From Marinosulfonomonas sp. (GTDB lineage: Bacteria; Pseudomonadota; Alphaproteobacteria; Rhodobacterales; Rhodobacteraceae), in the NCBI GenBank assembly GCA_015494385.1, contig WGBJ01000049.1, forward strand, positions 1 to 7,102: a stretch of 7,102 bases of DNA. Reading direction: 5' to 3'. The notes below the pieces were generated by a model that was not told the DNA's origin, made no database searches, and saw only the letters and a program-made list of their open reading frames with translations. Each line of letters begins with the position of its first letter. Position 1 is the first letter of the stretch. Both the position numbers and the translations under genes were made by a program. This document shows positions 1 to 5,254 of the stretch, in pieces.

Positions 1-63
1 CTGCCCGACCTGTTCGGCGATTTCGAGGACGGGCAGTATCCGTTACAGTTCCAGCTAAACTAA
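1..63 (+). CDS. C-terminal end of an unidentified protein (5' truncated)
   Basis: Frame 1 is open from the first base and ends in TAA at 61-63, giving 20 residues that finish in ...GQYPLQFQLN. I do not recognise the family from so short a tail. It is called coding because the frame runs cleanly into a stop only 6 bp before the stop of the convergent minus-strand gene, the tight tail-to-tail packing usual in this kind of genome. The tail is acidic and then aromatic/hydrophobic (LFGDF, YPLQFQL), which fits a closing beta strand, but that is inference. Everything upstream lies outside the window. Confidence 0.55.
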   Translation: MPDLFGDFEDGQYPLQFQLN

Positions 64-69
64 AGCGGC

Positions 70-1650
70 TTAATACCCCAAAGCACAGCCATCTTTGCGC
101 GCATCCGATGCGCCGATCAGCACACCTGCCTCATGGTCGATGCGGATTGCCTGCGCGCCGCCCAATGCGGCTTTGGGGATCACCACCTTGTGGCCCATAT
201 CGGCCAGTTTCTGACGCACCGCATCGCTATAGCCGCGTTCGACATTCATCACGCCTTCGTCTGAAAAACTGCGCGGGGCGTCGATGGCGGCTTGGGGGTG
301 CAGGCCGAAATCGACCATATTGGTCATAAACCGCACATGGCCGTTGGGCTGATAGGCCCCGCCCATCACGCCAAAGGGCATGATCACTTTGCCACCCTGT
401 TTCAACATTCCGGGAATGATTGTGTGCATCGGACGCTTGCCGCCACCGGCCTCGTTCGGGTGGCCCGGAATCAGGTTGAACCCTGCGCCGCGGTTCTGGA
501 AATTTATGCCGAACTTGTCCGAGGCAAGGCCGGAACCAAAGGCGTAATAGATCGAATAGATCAGCGAAACGGCCATCCGGTCCTTGTCTACCACGGTCAG
601 GTAAACCGTGTCCTTGTGCACATTTTCCGACAGGGCGGCGGGGTTTTCCATTGTGCGGGCCGGATCAATCAGCGCGGCCAGACTGGCAGCGGTTTCATCA
701 GCCAGCATATGGTCCAGACGGGTGGTCATATCGGGGTCAGCGATAAGTCGGTTGCGCGCATCATAGGCCAGTTTGGCAGCCTCGGCTTCCAGATGGGCGC
801 GTTTTGCGCCGAACGGGTCCAGCGCGGGCAGGTCGAAATGGGTCAGTATTTTCGCCATCAGAATGGCGGTTGCGCCCTGTCCGTTGGGCGGATGTTCGAT
901 TAGTTCATAGCCCTTGTATTGTCCGCTGACCGGATCGGTGTAGTTGCAGGCGGTGGCGGCGAAATCGTCCAGCGTGTGGGTGCCGCCCATCGCTTGCAGG
1001 GAATTCACCATGTCTTCGGCGACTTCGCCCTCGTAAAATCCGTCACGGCCCTCTGTGGAAATGCGGCGCAGAACCTCGGCTTGACCGGGGGCGCGGAAAA
1101 TCTGGCCAGCGGTCAGCGGGGCGCCATCGTTCAGGTAAAATTTCCGCGCGGTACCTTGCAGGCGTTCGGCATTTCCGGCCCAGTCGAACGAGGCACGCGG
1201 CGCGACCGGCACGCCGGTTTCGGCGTAATAGATTGCAGGCGCAAGCGCGGCTTTCAGCCCGATCTTGCCCCAGTCTTTGGACAGGCGACAAAAGGCGTCA
1301 ATCGCACCGGGGATGGTGACGGCATCGGGGCTGCCAAGGGGGATGGTTTTGTGGCCCGCATCGCGCAATTTTTGCGCCGACAATCCGGCGGGCGCGCGGC
1401 CCGATCCGTTCAGTGCCACAATATCTTCGCTGTCTGCCGGTTTCAACAGGACGAAACAGTCGCCGCCAATACCGGTGCTTTGGGGTTCGCAAATACCCAG
1501 CAACACAGCGGCGGCAATCGCGGCATCCACCGCATTTCCGCCCGCTTCCAGCATCTGCACGGCAACCTTGGCGGCCAAGGGGTGCGATGTCGCGCACATC
1601 CCGTTGCTGGCATAAACGGCCGATCGGCCCGGCAGGTGGTAATCGCGCAT
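70..1650 (-). CDS. gamma-glutamyltransferase-family Ntn hydrolase (HpxW/YwrD-like)
   Basis: This 526-residue protein has the full GGT fold and should self-cleave into large and small subunits before Thr348 (motif KDTVYLTVVDKD), the expected N-terminal nucleophile. Family marks in order are SNGMCATSHPLA near 15-26, GGNAVDAAIAAA at 37-48, STGIGGD at 58-64, NGSGRAP at 81-87, the lid FGSGL at 371-375, GKRPMHT at 404-410, and the oxyanion glycines G430-G431. Aligned by motif to E. coli GGT, the glutamate-binding residues R114, N411, D433 and S462-S463 become S83, Y368, G390 and H409-T410. I therefore infer a non-glutamyl amide substrate, as in oxamate amidohydrolase HpxW. The ATG at 1650 was chosen because AAAGGAG (1665-1659) lies 8 nt upstream. 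The frame stays open 40 codons further, but that part is not family-like. There is no signal peptide, so it is probably cytoplasmic, unlike periplasmic E. coli GGT. The family is certain; the substrate is not. Confidence 0.92.
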   Translation of the reverse strand: MRDYHLPGRSAVYASNGMCATSHPLAAKVAVQMLEAGGNAVDAAIAAAVLLGICEPQSTGIGGDCFVLLKPADSEDIVALNGSGRAPAGLSAQKLRDAGHKTIPLGSPDAVTIPGAIDAFCRLSKDWGKIGLKAALAPAIYYAETGVPVAPRASFDWAGNAERLQGTARKFYLNDGAPLTAGQIFRAPGQAEVLRRISTEGRDGFYEGEVAEDMVNSLQAMGGTHTLDDFAATACNYTDPVSGQYKGYELIEHPPNGQGATAILMAKILTHFDLPALDPFGAKRAHLEAEAAKLAYDARNRLIADPDMTTRLDHMLADETAASLAALIDPARTMENPAALSENVHKDTVYLTVVDKDRMAVSLIYSIYYAFGSGLASDKFGINFQNRGAGFNLIPGHPNEAGGGKRPMHTIIPGMLKQGGKVIMPFGVMGGAYQPNGHVRFMTNMVDFGLHPQAAIDAPRSFSDEGVMNVERGYSDAVRQKLADMGHKVVIPKAALGGAQAIRIDHEAGVLIGASDARKDGCALGY

Positions 1651-1892
1651 TCCGTAGTCTCCTTTGCTGTATGCAAAGCAAAGCCTAAGCCGGTTTTGGC
1701 GCAATTCCAATTTGATTTTTAGGGGGAGGTAATCCTCGACGTCGCGAACTGGGTGGGGGCTGTTTAACACGACGCCGAGGGAAGCTATATGCAGCTACCC
1801 GTTGAATATCCCCTCGTATTCTGACCGACGTGAGGTCTGATTGCGACCAAAATAGGGCATTTTGCACGATTTGGCATCAATTCTAAACAGAT
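1651..1892. other. 242-bp intergenic region between rbaW and the GGT-like gene
   Basis: No convincing gene is present. On the minus strand it should hold the promoter and leader of the GGT-like gene. A weak sigma70-like candidate reads TTGGAA, 17 bp, TAGGCT on that strand (roughly 1709-1681). An 11-bp inverted repeat with one mismatch (CCTCGACGTCG at 1734-1744 and CGACGCCGAGG at 1770-1780) has a 25-nt loop and no T run, so it is not a standard terminator. A 6-bp inverted repeat (CTTTGC 1662-1667, GCAAAG 1673-1678) overlaps the ribosome binding site of the downstream gene. I see no strong terminator after rbaW. Confidence 0.5.
1659..1665 (-). promoter_or_regulatory. Shine-Dalgarno site fixing the start of the GGT-like gene
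   Basis: On the minus strand AAAGGAG is followed by 8 nt and ATG (1650-1648). The match to the anti-SD sequence and the spacing are good. The site supports this internal ATG over the non-ATG codon 40 codons upstream. Four of its bases lie in the 3' arm of a small hairpin (1662-1678). Confidence 0.8.
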
Positions 1893-2345
1893 TTACTTTG
1901 CATTGAGGGAAATCCGAAAGCTGAGCAGGTTTTTTCCCGATATGCGGGTGTAGTTCAATTCATGCGCCAGATCACGAATCAGGAACCAGCCAAATCCGCC
2001 TTCGGGCAATTCCTCGGTCTCGCAATCCAGAGCGGCCGGTGATCCGTTTGGTGCCTTGCCTTCGGGCATCGGCACACCTTCGTCCCGCAGGTGGCAAACC
2101 AATCCGTTATATGTCGGTGTGATTTGCAATTCGACCGTTCCATCGGGGGTGTCGATATAGGCATGCTCAACGATGTTGTTCATTGCTTCGGCCAGAACCA
2201 GTTCAATATTTCCCCGATCCCCTTCCGACAGGTCAAGCGCATTCAACTGCTCCATCATCTGTGCAAGGGCCGAGCGCACGGCAAGGGGTTTGCCGGGAAA
2301 TGTGATGCGGAAACTATTGTTTTTCAGATTTTGTAACTGAGGCAA
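1893..2345 (-). CDS. rbaW: RsbW/RbaW-type anti-sigma factor serine kinase (GHKL ATPase)
   Basis: This 150-residue cytoplasmic protein is a single HATPase_c domain of the SpoIIAB/RsbW family. Such proteins bind a sigma factor or other target and phosphorylate a STAS antagonist. The N box is ELVLAEAMNNIVEHAY (48-63), with E53 as general base and N57 as Mg ligand by analogy to SpoIIAB E46/N50. The G1 box is RDEGVPM (87-93), and the glycine-rich G2 segment is EGGFGWFLIRD (115-125). The start is TTG at 2345-2343, supported by AAGGG (2357-2353) 7 nt upstream. No ATG occurs between the previous stop and this codon, and the next Met codons (30-31) would cut into the domain. It lies 33 bp downstream of rbaV in the same frame, so the two are surely co-transcribed. 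The pair resembles Rhodobacter capsulatus RbaV/RbaW, linked to gene transfer agent production and stationary-phase survival. Orthology is inferred from family and arrangement; the kinase call is secure. Confidence 0.88.
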   Translation of the reverse strand: MPQLQNLKNNSFRITFPGKPLAVRSALAQMMEQLNALDLSEGDRGNIELVLAEAMNNIVEHAYIDTPDGTVELQITPTYNGLVCHLRDEGVPMPEGKAPNGSPAALDCETEELPEGGFGWFLIRDLAHELNYTRISGKNLLSFRISLNAK

Positions 2346-2352
2346 GATTGCG

Positions 2353-2357
2353 CCCTT
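2353..2357 (-). promoter_or_regulatory. Shine-Dalgarno site supporting the TTG start of rbaW
   Basis: AAGGG on the minus strand sits 7 nt before TTG (2345-2343), within the 33-bp gap after the rbaV stop. With no ATG or GTG available in frame nearby, this site decides the start. A UUG start would lower kinase synthesis relative to its antagonist, which is an inference. Confidence 0.65.
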
Positions 2358-2378
2358 TTCTTCAATAGGATCAATGGG

Positions 2379-2723
2379 TCAGGATGCCTGCGCAATCCCG
2401 TCAAAAGCAGCATCTACAGTGCTGTGAATGGTGAACACAGAGTCCATCCGCGTCAGGCGGAACACCTTTTCAACGTTGGCGCCAAGGCTGGCCAGTTCCA
2501 GTTTCTGTTCCGGTGCCAGCAGTTTCATTGCGGCCACGACGGCGCCCAATCCGCTGCTGTCCAGAAAATCGACATGCGACAGGTCCAGCACCACGCGGGG
2601 TGGGCCGTCTTCGGTAACTGTGCGCAGATTATCCTTGAACTGGATGGCGATGGCGGCATCGATCCGGTCCATCAGGGCGGTGACGACCAGCGCATCGTCG
2701 CGGGGGGTTGTTTCCAGCTGCAT
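2379..2723 (-). CDS. rbaV: STAS-domain anti-anti-sigma factor (RsbV/SpoIIAA/RbaV type)
   Basis: At 114 residues this is one complete STAS domain, the usual length for SpoIIAA/RsbV antagonists. The central motif VDFLDSSGLGAVV (51-63) holds the phosphorylatable serine. S57 corresponds to SpoIIAA S58 in the DSSG context, with S56 just before it. Unphosphorylated antagonist binds the kinase and frees its target; phosphorylation by the kinase switches it off. The ATG at 2723-2721 is preceded by GGAG (2733-2730) with a 6-nt spacer. It is the first gene of the rbaV-rbaW operon and is transcribed away from the thiolase. The PP2C phosphatase that would reset the switch and the controlled sigma factor are not in this window, so they are encoded elsewhere or absent. 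It is soluble, with no transmembrane part, so it is not a sulfate-transporter STAS. The family call is firm and the RbaV orthology is likely. Confidence 0.9.
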   Translation of the reverse strand: MQLETTPRDDALVVTALMDRIDAAIAIQFKDNLRTVTEDGPPRVVLDLSHVDFLDSSGLGAVVAAMKLLAPEQKLELASLGANVEKVFRLTRMDSVFTIHSTVDAAFDGIAQAS

Positions 2724-2826
2724 TATACTCTCCGTAACGTTTCGGTATCGTCAGGGTAGACAGCAATCGTTACCAAACGGTATGCAAACCCCGAGAGCTG
2801 TCGATTTTTTATGAAGGATTGAGCAA
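2724..2826. promoter_or_regulatory. divergent promoter region between rbaV and the thiolase gene
   Basis: This 103-bp gap must carry the start signals of the leftward rbaV operon and the rightward thiolase gene. No textbook -35/-10 pair is visible on either strand. It contains an inverted pair GTAACG (2734-2739) and CGTTAC (2768-2773), centres about 34 bp apart, and a directly repeated CGGTAT (2743-2748 and 2779-2784). These could be operator half-sites, but such short matches also arise by chance. Good ribosome binding sites close both ends: GGAG for rbaV and AAGGA (2814-2818) for the thiolase. Confidence 0.45.
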
Positions 2827-4005
2827 ATGAAAGAAGTCGTGATCGCCGGGGCGTCCCGCACACCGATGGGCGGGTTTCAGGGAGTGTTCGACGGGGTCGA
2901 AGCCCCCGTGCTGGGCGGGGCCGCGATAAAGGCCGCGATTGAAGGGGCCGGCGCGACGCCTGAAATGATCCAAGAGGTTCTGATGGGCTGTGTTCTGCCC
3001 GCCGGTCTGGGGCAGGCCCCCGCACGGCAGGCCGGCTTTGCGGCGGGGCTGGGCGAAGAGGTTCCGGCCACCACGCTGAACAAGATGTGCGGCTCGGGCA
3101 TGAAAACGGCGATGATGGCCTATGACCAGATTGCGCTGGGGGGCACGGATGTGATGGTGGCGGGCGGCATGGAAAGCATGACCAACGCGCCTTACCTGTT
3201 GCCCAAGATGCGCGGCGGGGCGCGAATCGGCCATCAGAATGTTCAGGACAGCATGTTTCTGGACGGGCTTGAGGATGCCTATGACAAAGGCCGTCTGATG
3301 GGCACCTTTGCCGAGGATTGCGCCGAGAAGTTCCAGTTCACCCGCGAGGATCAGGATGAATTTGCGCTAAAATCGCTCTCGAATGCTTTGGACGCCGAAA
3401 AGAGCGGGGCGTTTGACGGGGAAATCACGCCGGTCACACTGACCACGCGGCGCGGGGAAACGGTGGTGGTGGCGGATGAGCAACCCGCCAAGGCGCGGCC
3501 CGAGAAGATCCCGCAACTGCGCCCTGCGTTCAAGAAGGATGGCACGGTGACGGCGGCAAATGCGTCCTCTATTTCCGATGGCGCGGCGGCGCTGGTGATG
3601 GCAAGCGCCGAGGCGGCGGCCGAGAAGGGTCTGAAGGTGCGGGCGCGGATATTGGGGCATGAAAGCCACGCGCAGGCACCCGGCTGGTTCACCACCGCAC
3701 CGGTTCCGGCGGTCCAGAAGCTGTTGGCCAAAATCGGCTGGTCGGTGTCGGACGTGGACCTGTGGGAAGTGAACGAGGCCTTTGCCGTTGTGCCGATGGC
3801 CTTGATGCATGAACTGGGCGTGCCGCGTGACATTGTGAACGTAAACGGCGGCGCCTGTGCGCTGGGCCACCCGATCGGGGCGTCCGGCACGCGGATCATC
3901 GTCACCCTGCTGAACGCGCTGGAAAAACGCGGGTTGAAACGCGGTGTGGCGGCGATTTGCATCGGCGGCGGTGAAGGCACCGCGATTGCGATCGAACTGG
4001 TGTAG
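2827..4005 (+). CDS. acetyl-CoA C-acetyltransferase (biosynthetic-type thiolase)
   Basis: The 392-residue protein is a full-length thiolase. It condenses two acetyl-CoA to acetoacetyl-CoA, or runs the reverse cleavage, in the cytosol. C88 in NKMCGSGMK is the acylated cysteine. N316 in NEAFA, H348 in GACALGHPIGASG and C378 in ICIGGGEG complete the active site and match the Zoogloea PhaA numbering at these three positions. The N-terminal IAGASRTPMGGFQG and VAGGMESMTNAPYLLPK (111-127) are also typical. AAGGA (2814-2818) lies 8 nt before ATG. No phaB, bdhA or beta-oxidation subunit lies next to it here, so its pathway (PHB synthesis, ethylmalonyl-CoA entry, ketone body or fatty acid use) cannot be told from context. 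The msrC start follows its stop by one base, which suggests coupled translation. The enzyme class is certain, but the physiological direction and chain-length preference are not. Confidence 0.95.
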   Translation: MKEVVIAGASRTPMGGFQGVFDGVEAPVLGGAAIKAAIEGAGATPEMIQEVLMGCVLPAGLGQAPARQAGFAAGLGEEVPATTLNKMCGSGMKTAMMAYDQIALGGTDVMVAGGMESMTNAPYLLPKMRGGARIGHQNVQDSMFLDGLEDAYDKGRLMGTFAEDCAEKFQFTREDQDEFALKSLSNALDAEKSGAFDGEITPVTLTTRRGETVVVADEQPAKARPEKIPQLRPAFKKDGTVTAANASSISDGAAALVMASAEAAAEKGLKVRARILGHESHAQAPGWFTTAPVPAVQKLLAKIGWSVSDVDLWEVNEAFAVVPMALMHELGVPRDIVNVNGGACALGHPIGASGTRIIVTLLNALEKRGLKRGVAAICIGGGEGTAIAIELV

Positions 4006-4006
4006 G

Positions 4007-4453
4007 GTGGACTACCCGTCCCTTGCCAAGCGCATTGCCGCCCTGACCGAAGGGGAAACGGATGCCGTTTCCCTGATGGCCACGGTGGCCTGCGAGGTGC
4101 ATCATAGTGATGATCGTTTTGACTGGACCGGGTTTTACCGCAATGTGGGGGGTGATCTGTTAAAGGTCGGCCCCTATCAGGGCGGCCACGGCTGTCTGGT
4201 GATCCCGTTTTCGCGCGGGGTTTGCGGGGCTGCGGCGCGCACGGGGCAGGTGCAACTGGTGGCGGATGTCGAGCGCTTTGACGGGCATATCGCCTGCGCC
4301 TCCAGCACCCGAAGCGAGTTGGTCTTGCCGGTATGGGACAAGGGTGGCGCATTACTGGGGGTGTTTGACATCGACAGCAATCAGCCGGACGCCTTTGACG
4401 ATGAGGATGCCGAGGCACTGGCGGATATTCTGGCGTCTGTGTTTTCCAGATAG
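4007..4453 (+). CDS. msrC: free methionine-(R)-sulfoxide reductase (GAF-domain fRMsr)
   Basis: The 148-residue protein is a single GAF domain of the E. coli MsrC (YebR) type, which reduces free L-methionine-(R)-sulfoxide with thioredoxin. The three redox cysteines are present with exact family spacing: C63 (GGHGC), C73 (SRGVCG) and C97 (GHIAC), matching E. coli C84, C94 and C118. The substrate-contact acids E104, D121 and D123 match E125, D141 and D143. The start is GTG at 4007-4009, one base after the thiolase TAG. It gives VDYPSLAKR, a natural family N-terminus. No clear Shine-Dalgarno sequence is seen, so translation probably depends on ribosomes finishing the thiolase. The frame also stays open leftward to 3944 inside the thiolase gene, but that part is a shadow of the thiolase. 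The three catalytic cysteines separate it from regulatory GAF proteins, so I am confident of the function. Confidence 0.92.
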   Translation: MDYPSLAKRIAALTEGETDAVSLMATVACEVHHSDDRFDWTGFYRNVGGDLLKVGPYQGGHGCLVIPFSRGVCGAAARTGQVQLVADVERFDGHIACASSTRSELVLPVWDKGGALLGVFDIDSNQPDAFDDEDAEALADILASVFSR

Positions 4454-4456
4454 TCA

Positions 4457-4530
4457 GGGGGGGGCCTCGCTTTGCTCGGCCCGGATTTTATGCCTCCGGC
4501 GGGGATATTTGTGGAACAAAGATGCAGGCT
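4457..4530. repeat. structured G-rich intergenic element, possible clade-wide repeat and terminator
   Basis: Right after the msrC stop there is a run of eight G (4457-4464), then GGGCC (4462-4466) pairing with GGCCC (4478-4482), followed three bases later by TTTT. A second arm pair CCGGA (4481-4485) and TCCGG (4495-4499) and a small CCTC/GGGG stem (4493-4504) followed by ATATTT give alternative folds. Any of these could end msrC transcription, weakly. From memory, the stretch around CCTCCGGCGGGGATATTT (4493-4510) resembles a motif found in many Rhodobacteraceae intergenic regions. I could not verify this. Confidence 0.4.
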
Positions 4531-4548
4531 GTGCGTATAAGCCTGCAT
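4522..4548 (+). promoter_or_regulatory. perfect 9-bp hairpin over the rluA start codon
   Basis: ATGCAGGCT (4522-4530) is the exact reverse complement of AGCCTGCAT (4540-4548), with a 9-nt loop. The right arm includes the first two bases of the rluA ATG (4547-4549), and no good Shine-Dalgarno sequence is visible. In mRNA the hairpin would mask the start, which suggests control of translation or coupling. The function is inferred; the inverted repeat is directly seen. Confidence 0.5.
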
Positions 4549-5197
4549 GCAAGGAAGCACATATAACCCGCCGCAGGGGCCGCTGGCCATTTTGCACCAT
4601 GATCACGAATTGCTGCTGGTGGACAAGCCAAGCGGATTGTTGAGCGTACCCGGCAAGGGCGAGCATCTGGCAGATTGTCTGATGACGCGGGTGCAGGCGG
4701 TTTTTCCCGAAGCGTTGCTGGTGCATCGGCTGGATCGGGATACTTCGGGCGTGATGGTGTTTGCCCTGACGCCACATGCGCAGCGACATCTGGGGGTGCA
4801 GTTTGAAAAGCGGCAGATGAAGAAAACCTATCTTGCGCGGGTGTTCGGGCGGATCGAGGAAAAGACCGGCACGGTGGATTTGCCGCTGATTGTCGATTGG
4901 CCCAATCGCCCGTTGCAGCATGTGGATTTCGAGAACGGCAAGCAGGCGGTGACCGACTGGCGGGTGCTGAAATACGAGGATAACGCCACGCGGGTGCGGC
5001 TGTTTCCGCAGACCGGCCGTAGTCATCAGTTACGGGTGCATATGCGGGAAATCGGGCATCCCATTCTGGGTGATCCGTTTTACGCTACCGGCAAGGCGCG
5101 GGAAGCCGAGCGCCTTATGCTGCACGCCGAAAGCCTGCGTCTGCGGCATCCGGACGGCGGAAAAGGGCTGACTTTCAAGGCGAAATGCCCGTTCTAG
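4547..5197 (+). CDS. rluA: RluA-family 23S rRNA/tRNA pseudouridine synthase
   Basis: The 216-residue protein is close in length and sequence to E. coli RluA (219 aa), which isomerises U746 of 23S rRNA and U32 of several tRNAs. The YNPPQ near the N-terminus, the VDKPSGLLSVPG segment (25-36), the catalytic motif HRLDRDTSG (60-68, nucleophilic D63), DLPLIVDWPNRP, and TGRSHQLRVHM with GHPILGDPFYA all match RluA. There is no S4 domain, which separates it from RluC/RluD. ATG 4547 is chosen because the N-terminus aligns with RluA and an in-frame TAA at 4538-4540 blocks any earlier start. The start region lacks a clear Shine-Dalgarno sequence and is folded in a hairpin. It is followed after 57 bp by the KAS III gene. 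Family confidence is very high. Dual tRNA/rRNA specificity is transferred from E. coli. Confidence 0.94.
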   Translation: MQGSTYNPPQGPLAILHHDHELLLVDKPSGLLSVPGKGEHLADCLMTRVQAVFPEALLVHRLDRDTSGVMVFALTPHAQRHLGVQFEKRQMKKTYLARVFGRIEEKTGTVDLPLIVDWPNRPLQHVDFENGKQAVTDWRVLKYEDNATRVRLFPQTGRSHQLRVHMREIGHPILGDPFYATGKAREAERLMLHAESLRLRHPDGGKGLTFKAKCPF

Positions 5198-5200
5198 GGG

Positions 5201-5230
5201 TTGACGTTTTTCCGCTCTCGGGGCCTTATT
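5201..5230 (+). promoter_or_regulatory. possible sigma70 promoter for the KAS III gene
   Basis: TTGACG (5201-5206) is a good -35 box. With an 18-bp spacer it leads to CTTATT (5225-5230) as a poor -10 box; a 19-bp spacer would use TTATTT. It lies in the 57-bp rluA/KAS III gap, just after the rluA stop. Alphaproteobacterial promoters often have a strong -35 and loose -10, so it is plausible but unproven. Confidence 0.35.
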
Positions 5231-5254
5231 TGCAAGCACCACAGGAGTAAAGAT

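Noticed and set aside
919..1722. 267-codon + strand open frame antisense to the GGT-like gene
   Set aside because: The minus-strand product is a complete, motif-rich enzyme. The antisense frame gives no recognisable domain and is the usual by-product of strong third-position GC bias.
1651..1770. 40-codon N-terminal extension of the GGT-like protein
   Set aside because: It contains intergenic inverted repeats, is unlike the family N-terminus and lacks a ribosome binding site. ATG 1650 has a strong one.
1734..1780. 11-bp inverted repeat as an intrinsic terminator of rbaW
   Set aside because: The loop is 25 nt, there is one mismatch, and no T run follows on the minus strand. It remains only an unexplained repeat.
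1685..1867. 60-codon minus-strand frame in the rbaW/GGT-like gap
   Set aside because: It has a GTG start without a Shine-Dalgarno site and an Arg/Pro-rich product with no recognisable feature. It lies over the likely promoter region.
3351..4418. 355-codon minus-strand open frame antisense to thiolase and msrC
   Set aside because: It spans two well-identified + strand genes. Its product is rich in Arg, Pro and Ser without motifs, as expected for a shadow frame.
4454..5026. 190-codon minus-strand frame antisense to rluA
   Set aside because: It overlaps the clear RluA coding region and shows no domain of its own.
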